A DNA stretch of 10,215 bases from an uncultured Flavobacteriales bacterium. GTDB taxonomy: Bacteria > Bacteroidota > Bacteroidia > Flavobacteriales_D > SKUL01. Shown here one piece after another: positions 1 to 5,592 of the stretch. The translations under genes and the position numbers were made by a program. The notes below the pieces were generated by a model. That model saw only the letters and a program-made list of their open reading frames with translations, had not been told where the DNA came from and searched no databases. Numbering within the stretch: the stretch's first letter is position 1; every line of letters starts with the position of its first letter. The stretch is from contig CALDPJ010000124.1 in NCBI GenBank assembly GCA_937911795.1, positions 1 through 10,215 on the forward strand, written 5' to 3'.

Positions 1-702
1 GGTGATGCGATCAGAAATTTCTATACCTATACTCAATTGATTGGATAGATACGATCGGTAACCCAAACCCATAGGGAATACGGGAGTGAAATTAGAATAA
101 GGTTTTGGGCCATTTTCAAAATTCTGCCCCTCCGTGCCGAGCGGTTTCAGCTCCACCCATTCACCATTATAATTCGCTTTTGGATTGAAGTAAGTCATTC
201 CTACACCTACAAAGCCGTAAAGAACACCACCTTTCGGCCTGGTCTTTACACCCAATAATTTATATCGCGCCCCCGGCTGAATTTCATAAATATTGAATTC
301 TCCTTTAACCGAAAATTCGAATATGTTCGACTTAAAATGAATGTTGCGGTTCTTGCGGAAAGGTTCTTCGGTGAGCGCATCGTTTCCGGCAATAATGCCG
401 TAATGCAGGCCTCCTTTAATAATGATACTACGGGCTACACGATAGCGATATTCTAAATGTACTGCAGGCCGAAACATAGAAAGCTCCATGTCCATAATAA
501 AATCACTCCCGATGGCATCGCGTCCACCCAATTCACCAAGAAAGTTAATTACACCCAGGCCCAGCGCTACTTCATGGCGTTCATTCTTCCAATAACTTTG
601 GTTTGAATAGTATTGGGCGCTCAGGGAAGGAGCCAAAAATAAACACACCATTGCAATAGATGCACCAATAAAGCAGCGTTTGAATGGACGGAAAGTGTTC
701 AC
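1..702 (-). CDS. PorG-like (DUF6089) outer-membrane beta-barrel protein, 3' end outside window
   Basis: An open frame runs from a GTG at 702 to the left edge without a stop (234 codons), so the C-terminus is missing. The GTG is chosen because it gives a good signal peptide: basic residues 5-9, a hydrophobic stretch at about 10-25, and a likely cleavage in LSA|QYY near residue 29. The mature part alternates polar and hydrophobic residues with many Gly and Tyr, as in a small outer-membrane barrel. Segments such as GVINFLGELGG, RNIHFKSNIFEFS, LYGFVGVGMTYFNP and ELKPLGTEGQ match my recollection of DUF6089 proteins, often annotated PorG, a type IX secretion-associated outer-membrane protein of Bacteroidota. 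The barrel and export calls rest on the sequence; the secretion role is inferred from family naming, and no other T9SS gene is in the window. An in-frame TTG lies further upstream but would put extra residues before the signal peptide. The methyltransferase gene upstream is on the same strand, about 87 bp away. Confidence 0.78.
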   Translation of the reverse strand, partial: MNTFRPFKRCFIGASIAMVCLFLAPSLSAQYYSNQSYWKNERHEVALGLGVINFLGELGGRDAIGSDFIMDMELSMFRPAVHLEYRYRVARSIIIKGGLHYGIIAGNDALTEEPFRKNRNIHFKSNIFEFSVKGEFNIYEIQPGARYKLLGVKTRPKGGVLYGFVGVGMTYFNPKANYNGEWVELKPLGTEGQNFENGPKPYSNFTPVFPMGLGYRSYLSNQLSIGIEISDRIT

Positions 703-789
703 GTGTTGTTGGTAGTTTGGCTCGTTATCGTTTGCGAAAGATACAAAAATCGTTAAAAACTATGTTGAATGAGTATTATCTGTGCTCAT

Positions 790-1335
790 TTACTCAGAAG
801 ACGTAGTAAGTAGTTGATGGTTGGCAAAATGGAGGAAAATGCCAGCACAAACCGCCACATTCAACGAATGTTTTGTTCCAAATTGCGCTATTTCGATGGA
901 TCCATTGCATTGGTCAAGTGTAGTGCTTTCAACACCATGAACTTCATTTCCGAGTACCAGGGCAATCGGAGATTCACCTGAGAAATCGAAGTCCTGAAGA
1001 AAAATGCTCTTCGAAGTTTGTTCAATTGCCCACACAGAAAAACCATCATTTTTTAAAGCCTCAATTGCAGAAGTTGTATCCTTAAAATACCTCCACTTTA
1101 CGGTTTCAGTAGCGCCGAGTGCTGTTTTCTGAATATCGCGATGTGGTGGTTGTGCCGTATAGCCACAGAGAATGATTTCCTCAATCAGAAAAGCATCAGC
1201 ACTTCTGAATACGGATCCTATGTTGTTGCGGCTTCGTATGTTTTCGAGAATCAGCCGAACCGGAATTTTTTTTAATTTTCCATATTCTGAAATATCCGGA
1301 CGATTGAGTTGTTCTGTGGTAAGTTTGATGTTCAT
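790..1335 (-). CDS. TrmH/SpoU-family RNA 2'-O-ribose methyltransferase
   Basis: This complete 181-residue protein belongs to the SpoU branch of the SPOUT (knotted) methyltransferases. All three signature motifs are present in order: motif 1 with N-x-R-S-x-x-N-I-G-S-V-F-R-S-A-D-A (residues about 32-48), motif 2 LVLGNEVHGV, and motif 3 FGTKHSLNVAVCAGI. The motif 1 Asn/Arg, the motif 2 Glu and the motif 3 Ser-Leu-Asn are the residues that bind SAM and the RNA ribose in this family. The length is that of a bare catalytic domain, without the N-terminal RNA-binding extension of RlmB-type enzymes. The likely reaction is methylation of a ribose 2'-OH in tRNA or rRNA using SAM, in the cytoplasm; the target nucleotide cannot be told from sequence. 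The ATG at 1335 starts just upstream of the conserved region and no better start is visible. The gene is divergent from mutS. Confidence 0.92.
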   Translation of the reverse strand: MNIKLTTEQLNRPDISEYGKLKKIPVRLILENIRSRNNIGSVFRSADAFLIEEIILCGYTAQPPHRDIQKTALGATETVKWRYFKDTTSAIEALKNDGFSVWAIEQTSKSIFLQDFDFSGESPIALVLGNEVHGVESTTLDQCNGSIEIAQFGTKHSLNVAVCAGIFLHFANHQLLTTSSE

Positions 1336-1352
1336 AAAATATGAAAAAATGA

Positions 1353-1374
1353 AGGGTTAAATTTCAGTAACCCT
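1353..1374. promoter_or_regulatory. Small inverted repeat in the divergent trmH-like/mutS intergenic region
   Basis: AGGGTTA (1353-1359) and TAACCCT (1368-1374) are perfect 7-bp arms around an 8-base loop. The repeat lies in the roughly 60-bp gap between two divergent gene starts. It could be an operator or a leader hairpin for mutS, or it could be chance. A purine-rich GAGGAG follows at 1375-1380, but it is 15-18 bases from the mutS start codons, rather far for a Shine-Dalgarno site. Confidence 0.3.
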
Positions 1375-1395
1375 GAGGAGACTTCCTAAATTTAT

Positions 1396-4044
1396 TTGGT
1401 GAAAAAAGAGAGCGTGGGACGGAAACAAAAAACAGCGGGTGATGAGACTCCGCTAATGAAACAATACAACCAGTTTAAGATGCGGTATCCCGATGCGATA
1501 CTGCTTTTTCGCGTGGGTGACTTTTACGAAACCTTCGGGAAAGATGCCATTATAGCGGCCAAGGTGCTGGGGATCGTGCAGACCAAAAGAAAAAATGGAG
1601 CTGCGGCAAGTATTGAACTGGCCGGATTTCCGCATCACTCGCTCGATACTTATTTGCCCAAACTGGTGCGTGCCGGTTATCGCGTCGCGATCTGCGATCA
1701 GGTTGAAGATCCAAAGCTCACAAAAACAATTGTTAAGCGGGATGTTACAGAACTCGTAACCCCGGGAGTTTCTTTCAACGAGAAAATTCTCGACCATCGA
1801 TCCAACAATTTCCTTGCGGCACTGCACATTGCAAAAGACAAACTGGGCGTAGCTTTTCTCGACATTTCTACCGGAGAGGTTCTCGTAGCAGAAGGTTCTT
1901 CCGATCAAATGGAAAAGCTGATGCAGAGCTTTGAACCGAAAGAAGTGTTGTATCAAAAGCAACACAACAACCAGTATCAACAGCTTTTCGGAAATAAATA
2001 CTATACCTATCAGCTTGATGATTGGGCTTTTCACCGGGATTTTGGCTACGACCGTCTCATCCAGCATTTTGATACTAAAACCTTAAAAGGTTTTGGGATA
2101 GAAGAATTCAATGAGGGGATTTCAGCCGCCGGGGCAGCTCTTCATTATCTTGCTGAAACCCAGAATGACCGGCTCGGGCACATCACCGGAATTAAAAGAA
2201 TTGAAGAGAATCAATATGTGTGGCTCGATTCCTTCACCGTTCGTAACCTCGAGCTCATTTATTCTCCCAATGACAATGCCCGTACTTTGTTACAGGTGAT
2301 GGATCAAACCATTTCACCAATGGGTTCGAGGCTAATGAAGCGTTGGATGGTGCTGCCGTTAAAGGATCCGGCAATGATCAAGTCGCGGCAGTCGGTTGTT
2401 ACGCATTTGTTGAAAGACACAACATCAAGAGGAGAGCTGGCCGGCGAAATCCGGAAAATTGGTGATCTCGAGCGCATGATTTCCCGTGTTGCGGTTCGAA
2501 AAATTACTCCCCGCGAAGTGAATCAGCTGAAAATTGCACTCGATGCCCTTGAACCAATTCGGGATTTGTGTATGTCTTCCGGAAATTCAGAGCTGAAAGG
2601 GCTGGCAGATCAGATAAATCCGTGTGTGCATATCCGTGAGCGGATTGGTAAAGAGCTCGTACCCGATGCTCCGGCTGCAGTCGGAAAAGGTGAGGTTATT
2701 GCCGATGGTGTAAATCCGGAGCTGGACGAACTTCGGACAATACTCGGTTCAGGAAAGGGATATCTCGAATCGATGCGAACCCGCGAAGTTGAATCCACCG
2801 GAATATCTTCTCTGAAAATAGCCTACAACAGTGTGTTTGGTTATTATCTCGAAGTACGCCATACCCATAAAGATCGCGTTCCGGAACATTGGATCCGCAA
2901 ACAAACGCTTGTAAACGCCGAGCGATATATCACCGAAGAATTAAAGGAATACGAGGCCAAAATTCTTGGCGCTGAGGATAAAATTCTCACGTTGGAGTCT
3001 CAGCTTTTTCAGGAACTTGTGACACAACTTGCCGAATATATAGAACCCATTCAGGTCAATGCCCACCTGGTTGCGCGACTGGATGTTTTGTTGTCGTTTG
3101 CAGTTCTGGCGGAACAAAACGAATATCAGCTTCCTGAAATTGACGATTCCACAGATCTTGAAATATCGGAAGGACGTCATCCGGTGATTGAATTGCAATT
3201 GCCTTTTGGCGAAGAATATGTCAGTAACGATGTTAGGTTGAACATCCACGATCAGCAGATTATGATGATCACAGGGCCCAATATGAGCGGAAAATCCGCA
3301 CTCCTGAGACAAACGGCTCTGATTGTTCTGATGGCGCAGATGGGTTCGTATGTTCCGGCGGCCGGAGCTCGAATCGGAGTAGTGGATAAGATTTTTACCC
3401 GGGTCGGGGCATCGGATAATCTATCCGGAGGTGAATCTACTTTTATGGTAGAGATGAATGAAACGGCAAGCATTCTGAATAACCTGAGCGAAAGAAGTCT
3501 GGTGCTTCTGGATGAAATCGGCCGCGGAACCAGCACCTATGACGGGATTTCTATTGCCTGGGCAATAGCAGAGTACCTACACGAATATCCAAACGCAAGG
3601 GCAAAAACGCTGTTCGCTACACATTACCACGAGCTCAACGAAATGTCTCAGAAATTTCCAAGGATTCGAAACTTCAACGTGTCGGTAAAGGAAATGGGCA
3701 ACCGAATACTTTTTTTACGCAAACTGGTTCCCGGCGGAAGCGAACACAGTTTTGGCATTCATGTGGCGCGAATGGCAGGAATGCCTCCTTCGTTGGTAGA
3801 GCGGGCAGAGCAAATGCTAACAGAACTCGAACGAAGGGCAGGGAGCAAGCAGACCAATGGAAGTGCGAAAAAAGTCAGTCCGGAATTATCCAACGGAAAT
3901 ATGCAATTGAGTATTTTTCAACTCGACGATCCGGTGTTGAGCCAGATTCGCAGCGAAATCAATAATCTGGATATAAACACCCTTACCCCGGTAGAAGCAC
4001 TTATGAAATTGAGTGAGATCAAAAAAATTACTGGTCTTAATTAA
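1396..4044 (+). CDS. mutS: DNA mismatch repair protein MutS
   Basis: MutS recognises mismatches and small loops in newly replicated DNA and, with ATP, recruits MutL. At about 880 residues it is full length for MutS1. The mismatch-binding domain carries the Phe-x-Glu reader in GDFYETFG (F43 and E45, counting from TTG). The ATPase domain has Walker A GPNMSGKS at 627-634, the LSGGESTFMVEMNE signature segment, Walker B LVLLDEIGRGTS with D706-E707, and FATHYHEL. Near the C-terminus QLSIF (837-841) resembles a beta-clamp binding motif. The frame opens with TTG (1396) directly followed by GTG (1399). There is no ATG near the expected N-terminus, so one of these rare starts is used; I cannot decide which. 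The stop lies only 16 bp before the tRNA-Gly -33 box, with no terminator between, so read-through into the tRNA and its terminator is likely. No damage or frameshift is seen. Confidence 0.98.
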   Translation: MVKKESVGRKQKTAGDETPLMKQYNQFKMRYPDAILLFRVGDFYETFGKDAIIAAKVLGIVQTKRKNGAAASIELAGFPHHSLDTYLPKLVRAGYRVAICDQVEDPKLTKTIVKRDVTELVTPGVSFNEKILDHRSNNFLAALHIAKDKLGVAFLDISTGEVLVAEGSSDQMEKLMQSFEPKEVLYQKQHNNQYQQLFGNKYYTYQLDDWAFHRDFGYDRLIQHFDTKTLKGFGIEEFNEGISAAGAALHYLAETQNDRLGHITGIKRIEENQYVWLDSFTVRNLELIYSPNDNARTLLQVMDQTISPMGSRLMKRWMVLPLKDPAMIKSRQSVVTHLLKDTTSRGELAGEIRKIGDLERMISRVAVRKITPREVNQLKIALDALEPIRDLCMSSGNSELKGLADQINPCVHIRERIGKELVPDAPAAVGKGEVIADGVNPELDELRTILGSGKGYLESMRTREVESTGISSLKIAYNSVFGYYLEVRHTHKDRVPEHWIRKQTLVNAERYITEELKEYEAKILGAEDKILTLESQLFQELVTQLAEYIEPIQVNAHLVARLDVLLSFAVLAEQNEYQLPEIDDSTDLEISEGRHPVIELQLPFGEEYVSNDVRLNIHDQQIMMITGPNMSGKSALLRQTALIVLMAQMGSYVPAAGARIGVVDKIFTRVGASDNLSGGESTFMVEMNETASILNNLSERSLVLLDEIGRGTSTYDGISIAWAIAEYLHEYPNARAKTLFATHYHELNEMSQKFPRIRNFNVSVKEMGNRILFLRKLVPGGSEHSFGIHVARMAGMPPSLVERAEQMLTELERRAGSKQTNGSAKKVSPELSNGNMQLSIFQLDDPVLSQIRSEINNLDINTLTPVEALMKLSEIKKITGLN

Positions 4045-4060
4045 TTACCGCAAATTTTAC

Positions 4061-4090
4061 TTTGACATTTTTGGGAATTGGTTACTTTTG
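4061..4090 (+). promoter_or_regulatory. Bacteroidota-type promoter of tRNA-Gly
   Basis: TTTG at 4061-4064 (-33 element) is separated by 18 bp from TACTTTTG at 4083-4090, which fits the -7 consensus TAnnTTTG used by the Bacteroidota primary sigma factor. The -7 box ends 15 bp before the mature tRNA, leaving a short leader. This is the best promoter match in the window and a strong sign of the phylum. Confidence 0.85.
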
Positions 4091-4105
4091 CAGGCCGTGA
4101 GCAAC

Positions 4106-4178
<73 letters not shown>

Positions 4179-4183
4179 CAAGT

Positions 4184-4218
4184 AAAGCCCCAATGCAGAT
4201 TCTGTATTGGGGCTTTTT
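4184..4218 (+). terminator. Rho-independent terminator after tRNA-Gly
   Basis: AAAGCCCCAAT (4184-4194) pairs perfectly with ATTGGGGCTTT (4206-4216). The stem extends inward by a G-U pair and CAG/CTG to a 3-base loop. A run of five Ts (4214-4218) ends the structure. It starts 6 bp after the tRNA and probably also ends read-through from mutS. Confidence 0.92.
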
Positions 4219-4265
4219 ATTTCAGCCACATAGCCTTCACGCTCAGGTGATATGAGTTTTGATTG

Positions 4266-4395
4266 ACAGTAATCCGGGATCAGTGTGAAAAGCACAGCGA
4301 AAATGAGGCAGAGCGAAAATGGGTGAATCAATGTGAGCGTCAGAGCGAGAATGAGTGTAAGGGCGGGAATAATCGCCAGAGTCAGGATGAGCTTG
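4266..4395. repeat. Degenerate GAGCGAR/GAGTGAG repeat tract, left flank of the four-helix-bundle gene
   Basis: This stretch has no convincing gene of its own. It is built from short, imperfect, purine-rich motifs on the + strand: AGCACAGCGAAAATGAG, GCAGAGCGAAAATGG, TGTGAGCGTCAGAGCGAG, AATGAGTGTAAGG and AGAGTCAGGATGAG. They share the vocabulary of the much better conserved 94-bp units on the other side of the gene (4950-5137), so the two flanks look like old and young members of one repeat family. Read on the minus strand they give the low-complexity Ser/His-rich frames typical of such tracts, which I do not regard as proteins. Confidence 0.55.
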
Positions 4396-4408
4396 ATTTT
4401 TAAGTCGT

Positions 4409-4753
4409 TTACTGCAAGTTTCTAACCATTGCAAACATGATTCTGGAAATCTCATCTGCCTGTAATTGCAGTTCCGTAAATTCCTGATCAGAAATTAATT
4501 GATCGTCATGGATGACATCCAGTGCAGCTACGCATTCAAATATTGAAGCTCGTGAAATAACGAAGAAGTTTCTCCTGTCTCTTTTTGAGAATTTGCCCGA
4601 ACCTTCGGCGATATTGAGAATTACGCTAAATGATGCTCTAGATAGTTGATCATTTACGTATTTATCGAATGCGTGCTCGGCGATGAGTTTTTTACACGAA
4701 CGATGGAACGTTTTAGCTTTCTTATATACTTCCAGTTTCTGAAAATCAAACAT
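4409..4753 (-). CDS. Four-helix-bundle protein (23S rRNA intervening-sequence protein family)
   Basis: An intact 114-residue protein of the four-helix-bundle family (TIGR02436 type) first noted inside 23S rRNA intervening sequences of Leptospira and Coxiella. The family pattern is clear: the start MFDFQKLEVYKKA, then basic helix-1 residues, SRASFSVILNIAEGSGKFS (about residues 38-56) with the hallmark NIAEG, then R-R-N-F-F-x-I-S-R-A-S and E-C-V-A-A-L-D. Known members form homopentamers of four-helix bundles; their cellular role is unclear, so none is assigned here. The ATG at 4753 is the family's usual start. No clear Shine-Dalgarno precedes it, which is normal in this phylum. Here the gene is not in an rRNA but between two tRNA genes, flanked by related repeats, with relics of its own 5' end at 4973-4991 and 5067-5085. 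Confidence 0.88.
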   Translation of the reverse strand: MFDFQKLEVYKKAKTFHRSCKKLIAEHAFDKYVNDQLSRASFSVILNIAEGSGKFSKRDRRNFFVISRASIFECVAALDVIHDDQLISDQEFTELQLQADEISRIMFAMVRNLQ

Positions 4754-4818
4754 AGTTCTTGAATAGGAGAAGTGTTGTTTTACATCGAACTAGATAATGA
4801 TTTGATTTTTAACTGGTT

Positions 4819-4826
4819 CAAATTTA
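4819..4826 (-). promoter_or_regulatory. Candidate -7 promoter element of the four-helix-bundle gene
   Basis: On the minus strand TAAATTTG matches TAnnTTTG, 65 bp upstream of the start codon at 4753. No TTTG/TTG is at the expected -33 spacing, so the call is weak. The region 4754-4888 otherwise contains no gene. Confidence 0.35.
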
Positions 4827-4888
4827 TGAAAAAATAAAGCTAAATTCTTCGATCGCGTTTTGAAAACGGACCGGAGTCTTCGGAAATG

Positions 4889-4910
4889 TCAGAGTGAGAA
4901 ACAGAGCTTT
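4889..4910. repeat. Isolated copy of the 3' end of the 94-bp repeat unit
   Basis: The 22 bases here are identical to 5025-5046 and 5119-5140 (TCAGAGTGAGAAACAGAG plus CTTT), the junction part of the tandem units. The sequence just before it (about 4857-4872, TTTTGAAAAC and on) faintly resembles the gene-start relic in those units, so this may be a decayed third unit. The spacing to the next copy is 136 bp, not 94. Confidence 0.7.
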
Positions 4911-4930
4911 ACCATTCAGGATGAATTACT

Positions 4931-4990
4931 TTAGTTGTAGGTGAAACGATTTCGCTTTGGTGTAACCGAAAGTTTTTGAAAATCGAACAT
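4931..4990 (-). pseudogene. Relic of the start of a four-helix-bundle gene (unit 1)
   Basis: An ATG at 4990 opens a 19-codon frame, MFDFQKLSVTPKRNRF plus three residues, then a stop at 4931. It shares 9 of the first 16 residues with the intact neighbour (MFDFQKLEVYKKAKTF). At DNA level 17 of 19 bases around the start codon match (4973-4991 against 4736-4754). There is no NIAEG core, so it cannot encode a working bundle. The second unit has the same relic starting at 5084, ending after 19 codons. These are best read as copies of the gene's 5' end, not genes. Confidence 0.55.
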
Positions 4991-5137
4991 AACAGAGTGA
5001 GTTCGAGTGTGAGAGTGAGGAAAATCAGAGTGAGAAACAGAGCTTTCGCTTTGGTGTAACCGAAAGTTTTTGAAAATCGAACATAACAGAGCGAGTTCGA
5101 GTGTGAGAGTGAGGAAAATCAGAGTGAGAAACAGAGC
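4950..5137. repeat. Two tandem 94-bp direct repeats containing gene-start relics
   Basis: Unit 1 (4950-5043) and unit 2 (5044-5137) differ at a single base (T4998 against C5092). A third unit begins (TTTCGCT at 5138-5144) but breaks off into the inverted repeat. Each unit has two parts. The first is a stretch that on the minus strand reads ATG and then FDFQKLSVTPKR, closely like the four-helix-bundle start MFDFQKLEVYKK. The second is a GAGTGAG-rich tract. The near identity points to a recent duplication. Confidence 0.93.
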
Positions 5138-5174
5138 TTTCGCTGTGCTCTCACTCTGTTTCTCACTCTGATTT
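5116..5174 (-). terminator. Perfect 21-bp inverted repeat, probable tRNA-Leu terminator
   Basis: Arms 5116-5136 and 5154-5174 are exact reverse complements (21 bp) around a 17-base loop. Read on the minus strand, the structure starts one base after the tRNA-Leu discriminator and ends in TTTT, so position and form suit a factor-independent terminator. The left arm is part of the 94-bp repeat unit, so the same sequence also occurs at 5022-5042 and, as 18 bases, at 4889-4906. The right arm could therefore pair with any of three copies. Confidence 0.65.
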
Positions 5175-5175
5175 G

Positions 5176-5260
5176 TACCCGGGGCGGGAATTGAACCCGC
5201 ACGACCGCAATGGTCACAGGATTTTAAGTCCTGCGTGTCTACCAATTCCACCACCCGGGC
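5176..5260 (-). tRNA. tRNA-Leu(TAA)
   Basis: A complete 85-nt class II tRNA on the minus strand. The acceptor stem is GCCCGGG/CCCGGGT with a G-U first pair and discriminator A (5176). The D-loop has AATTGGTAGA. The anticodon stem CAGGA/TCCTG holds loop CTTAAAA with anticodon TAA (5224-5226). A long variable arm pairs GACC with GGTC, as expected for Leu. The T-arm is GCGGG/CCCGC around TTCAATT. CCA is not encoded (CAA follows). It reads UUA, and UUG by wobble. Confidence 0.97.
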
Positions 5261-5272
5261 AGATTGGGTTTG

Positions 5273-5280
5273 CAAAGGTA
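5273..5280 (-). promoter_or_regulatory. -7 promoter element of tRNA-Leu
   Basis: TACCTTTG on the minus strand fits TAnnTTTG and ends 12 bp before the mature 5' end of tRNA-Leu, the spacing expected for a short leader. I see no matching -33 TTTG. Confidence 0.65.
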
Positions 5281-5553
5281 TTATTTTTCCATATTTATCA
5301 GTGACAGAAATTGCGCAACAAACTTTGTCAATTCTCGCAGGAAAAAATCGCGTCATCAAAATTTCTAAGTAACATTTGAATTCATATTTCCAATCTTTTT
5401 CGGGAAGTAATTAATGAACACTGCGTTGATAAATTTTATTGGTGGCAAATATTCCTTGTCGGGTTTAAGCTACAGGTGATATTAACAAAATATTGTGGAG
5501 TGAATTTAAGCAGGACTTGTGCTTACCATAGGATTTAAACGGAACTTAAGCCA
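5281..5553. other. Intergenic region between divergent tRNA-Leu and nrdJ, no gene seen
   Basis: This AT-rich stretch has no coding frame with recognisable content on either strand. I looked for a cobalamin riboswitch, because the downstream gene is B12-dependent, and saw no B12-box-like segment. It probably holds only the upstream parts of the two divergent promoters. Confidence 0.6.
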
Positions 5554-5561
5554 TAATTTTG
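5554..5561 (+). promoter_or_regulatory. -7 promoter element of nrdJ
   Basis: TAATTTTG matches TAnnTTTG and ends 31 bp before the nrdJ ATG, implying a leader of roughly 25 bases. The -33 region is poor (TTTA around 5534-5537 at 16 bp). The leader has AGAAGAAA directly before the ATG rather than a spaced Shine-Dalgarno. Confidence 0.55.
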
Positions 5562-5592
5562 TAGCTCAGTAATCATCCAATAACAGAAGAAA

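Noticed and set aside
1453..2067. 204-codon minus-strand frame inside mutS, and similar long antisense frames inside nrdJ (such as 6511-7062)
   Set aside because: They lie wholly opposite well-conserved coding sequence, and their translations show no family motifs.
4243..4455. A 70-codon minus-strand Ser/His-rich frame downstream of the bundle gene
   Set aside because: It overlaps the bundle gene in another frame and is otherwise low-complexity repeat; no family features.
4889..5174. Possible CRISPR array
   Set aside because: The 94-bp units abut each other without spacers, the unit is far too long, and no cas gene is near.
4931..5359. A 142-codon frame on - over tRNA-Leu and the 94-bp repeats
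   Set aside because: It translates tRNA-Leu (VVELVDTQDLKS) and then low-complexity repeats. Only its last 19 codons resemble a gene start, recorded as a relic.
5485..5497. ACAAAATATTGTG as an NrdR box upstream of nrdJ
   Set aside because: It is an imperfect palindrome, there is only one, and NrdR sites normally come in spaced pairs.
5281..5592. Cobalamin riboswitch before nrdJ
   Set aside because: Expected for a B12-linked gene, but I saw no B12-box-like sequence and the -7 element implies a leader of only about 25 bases.
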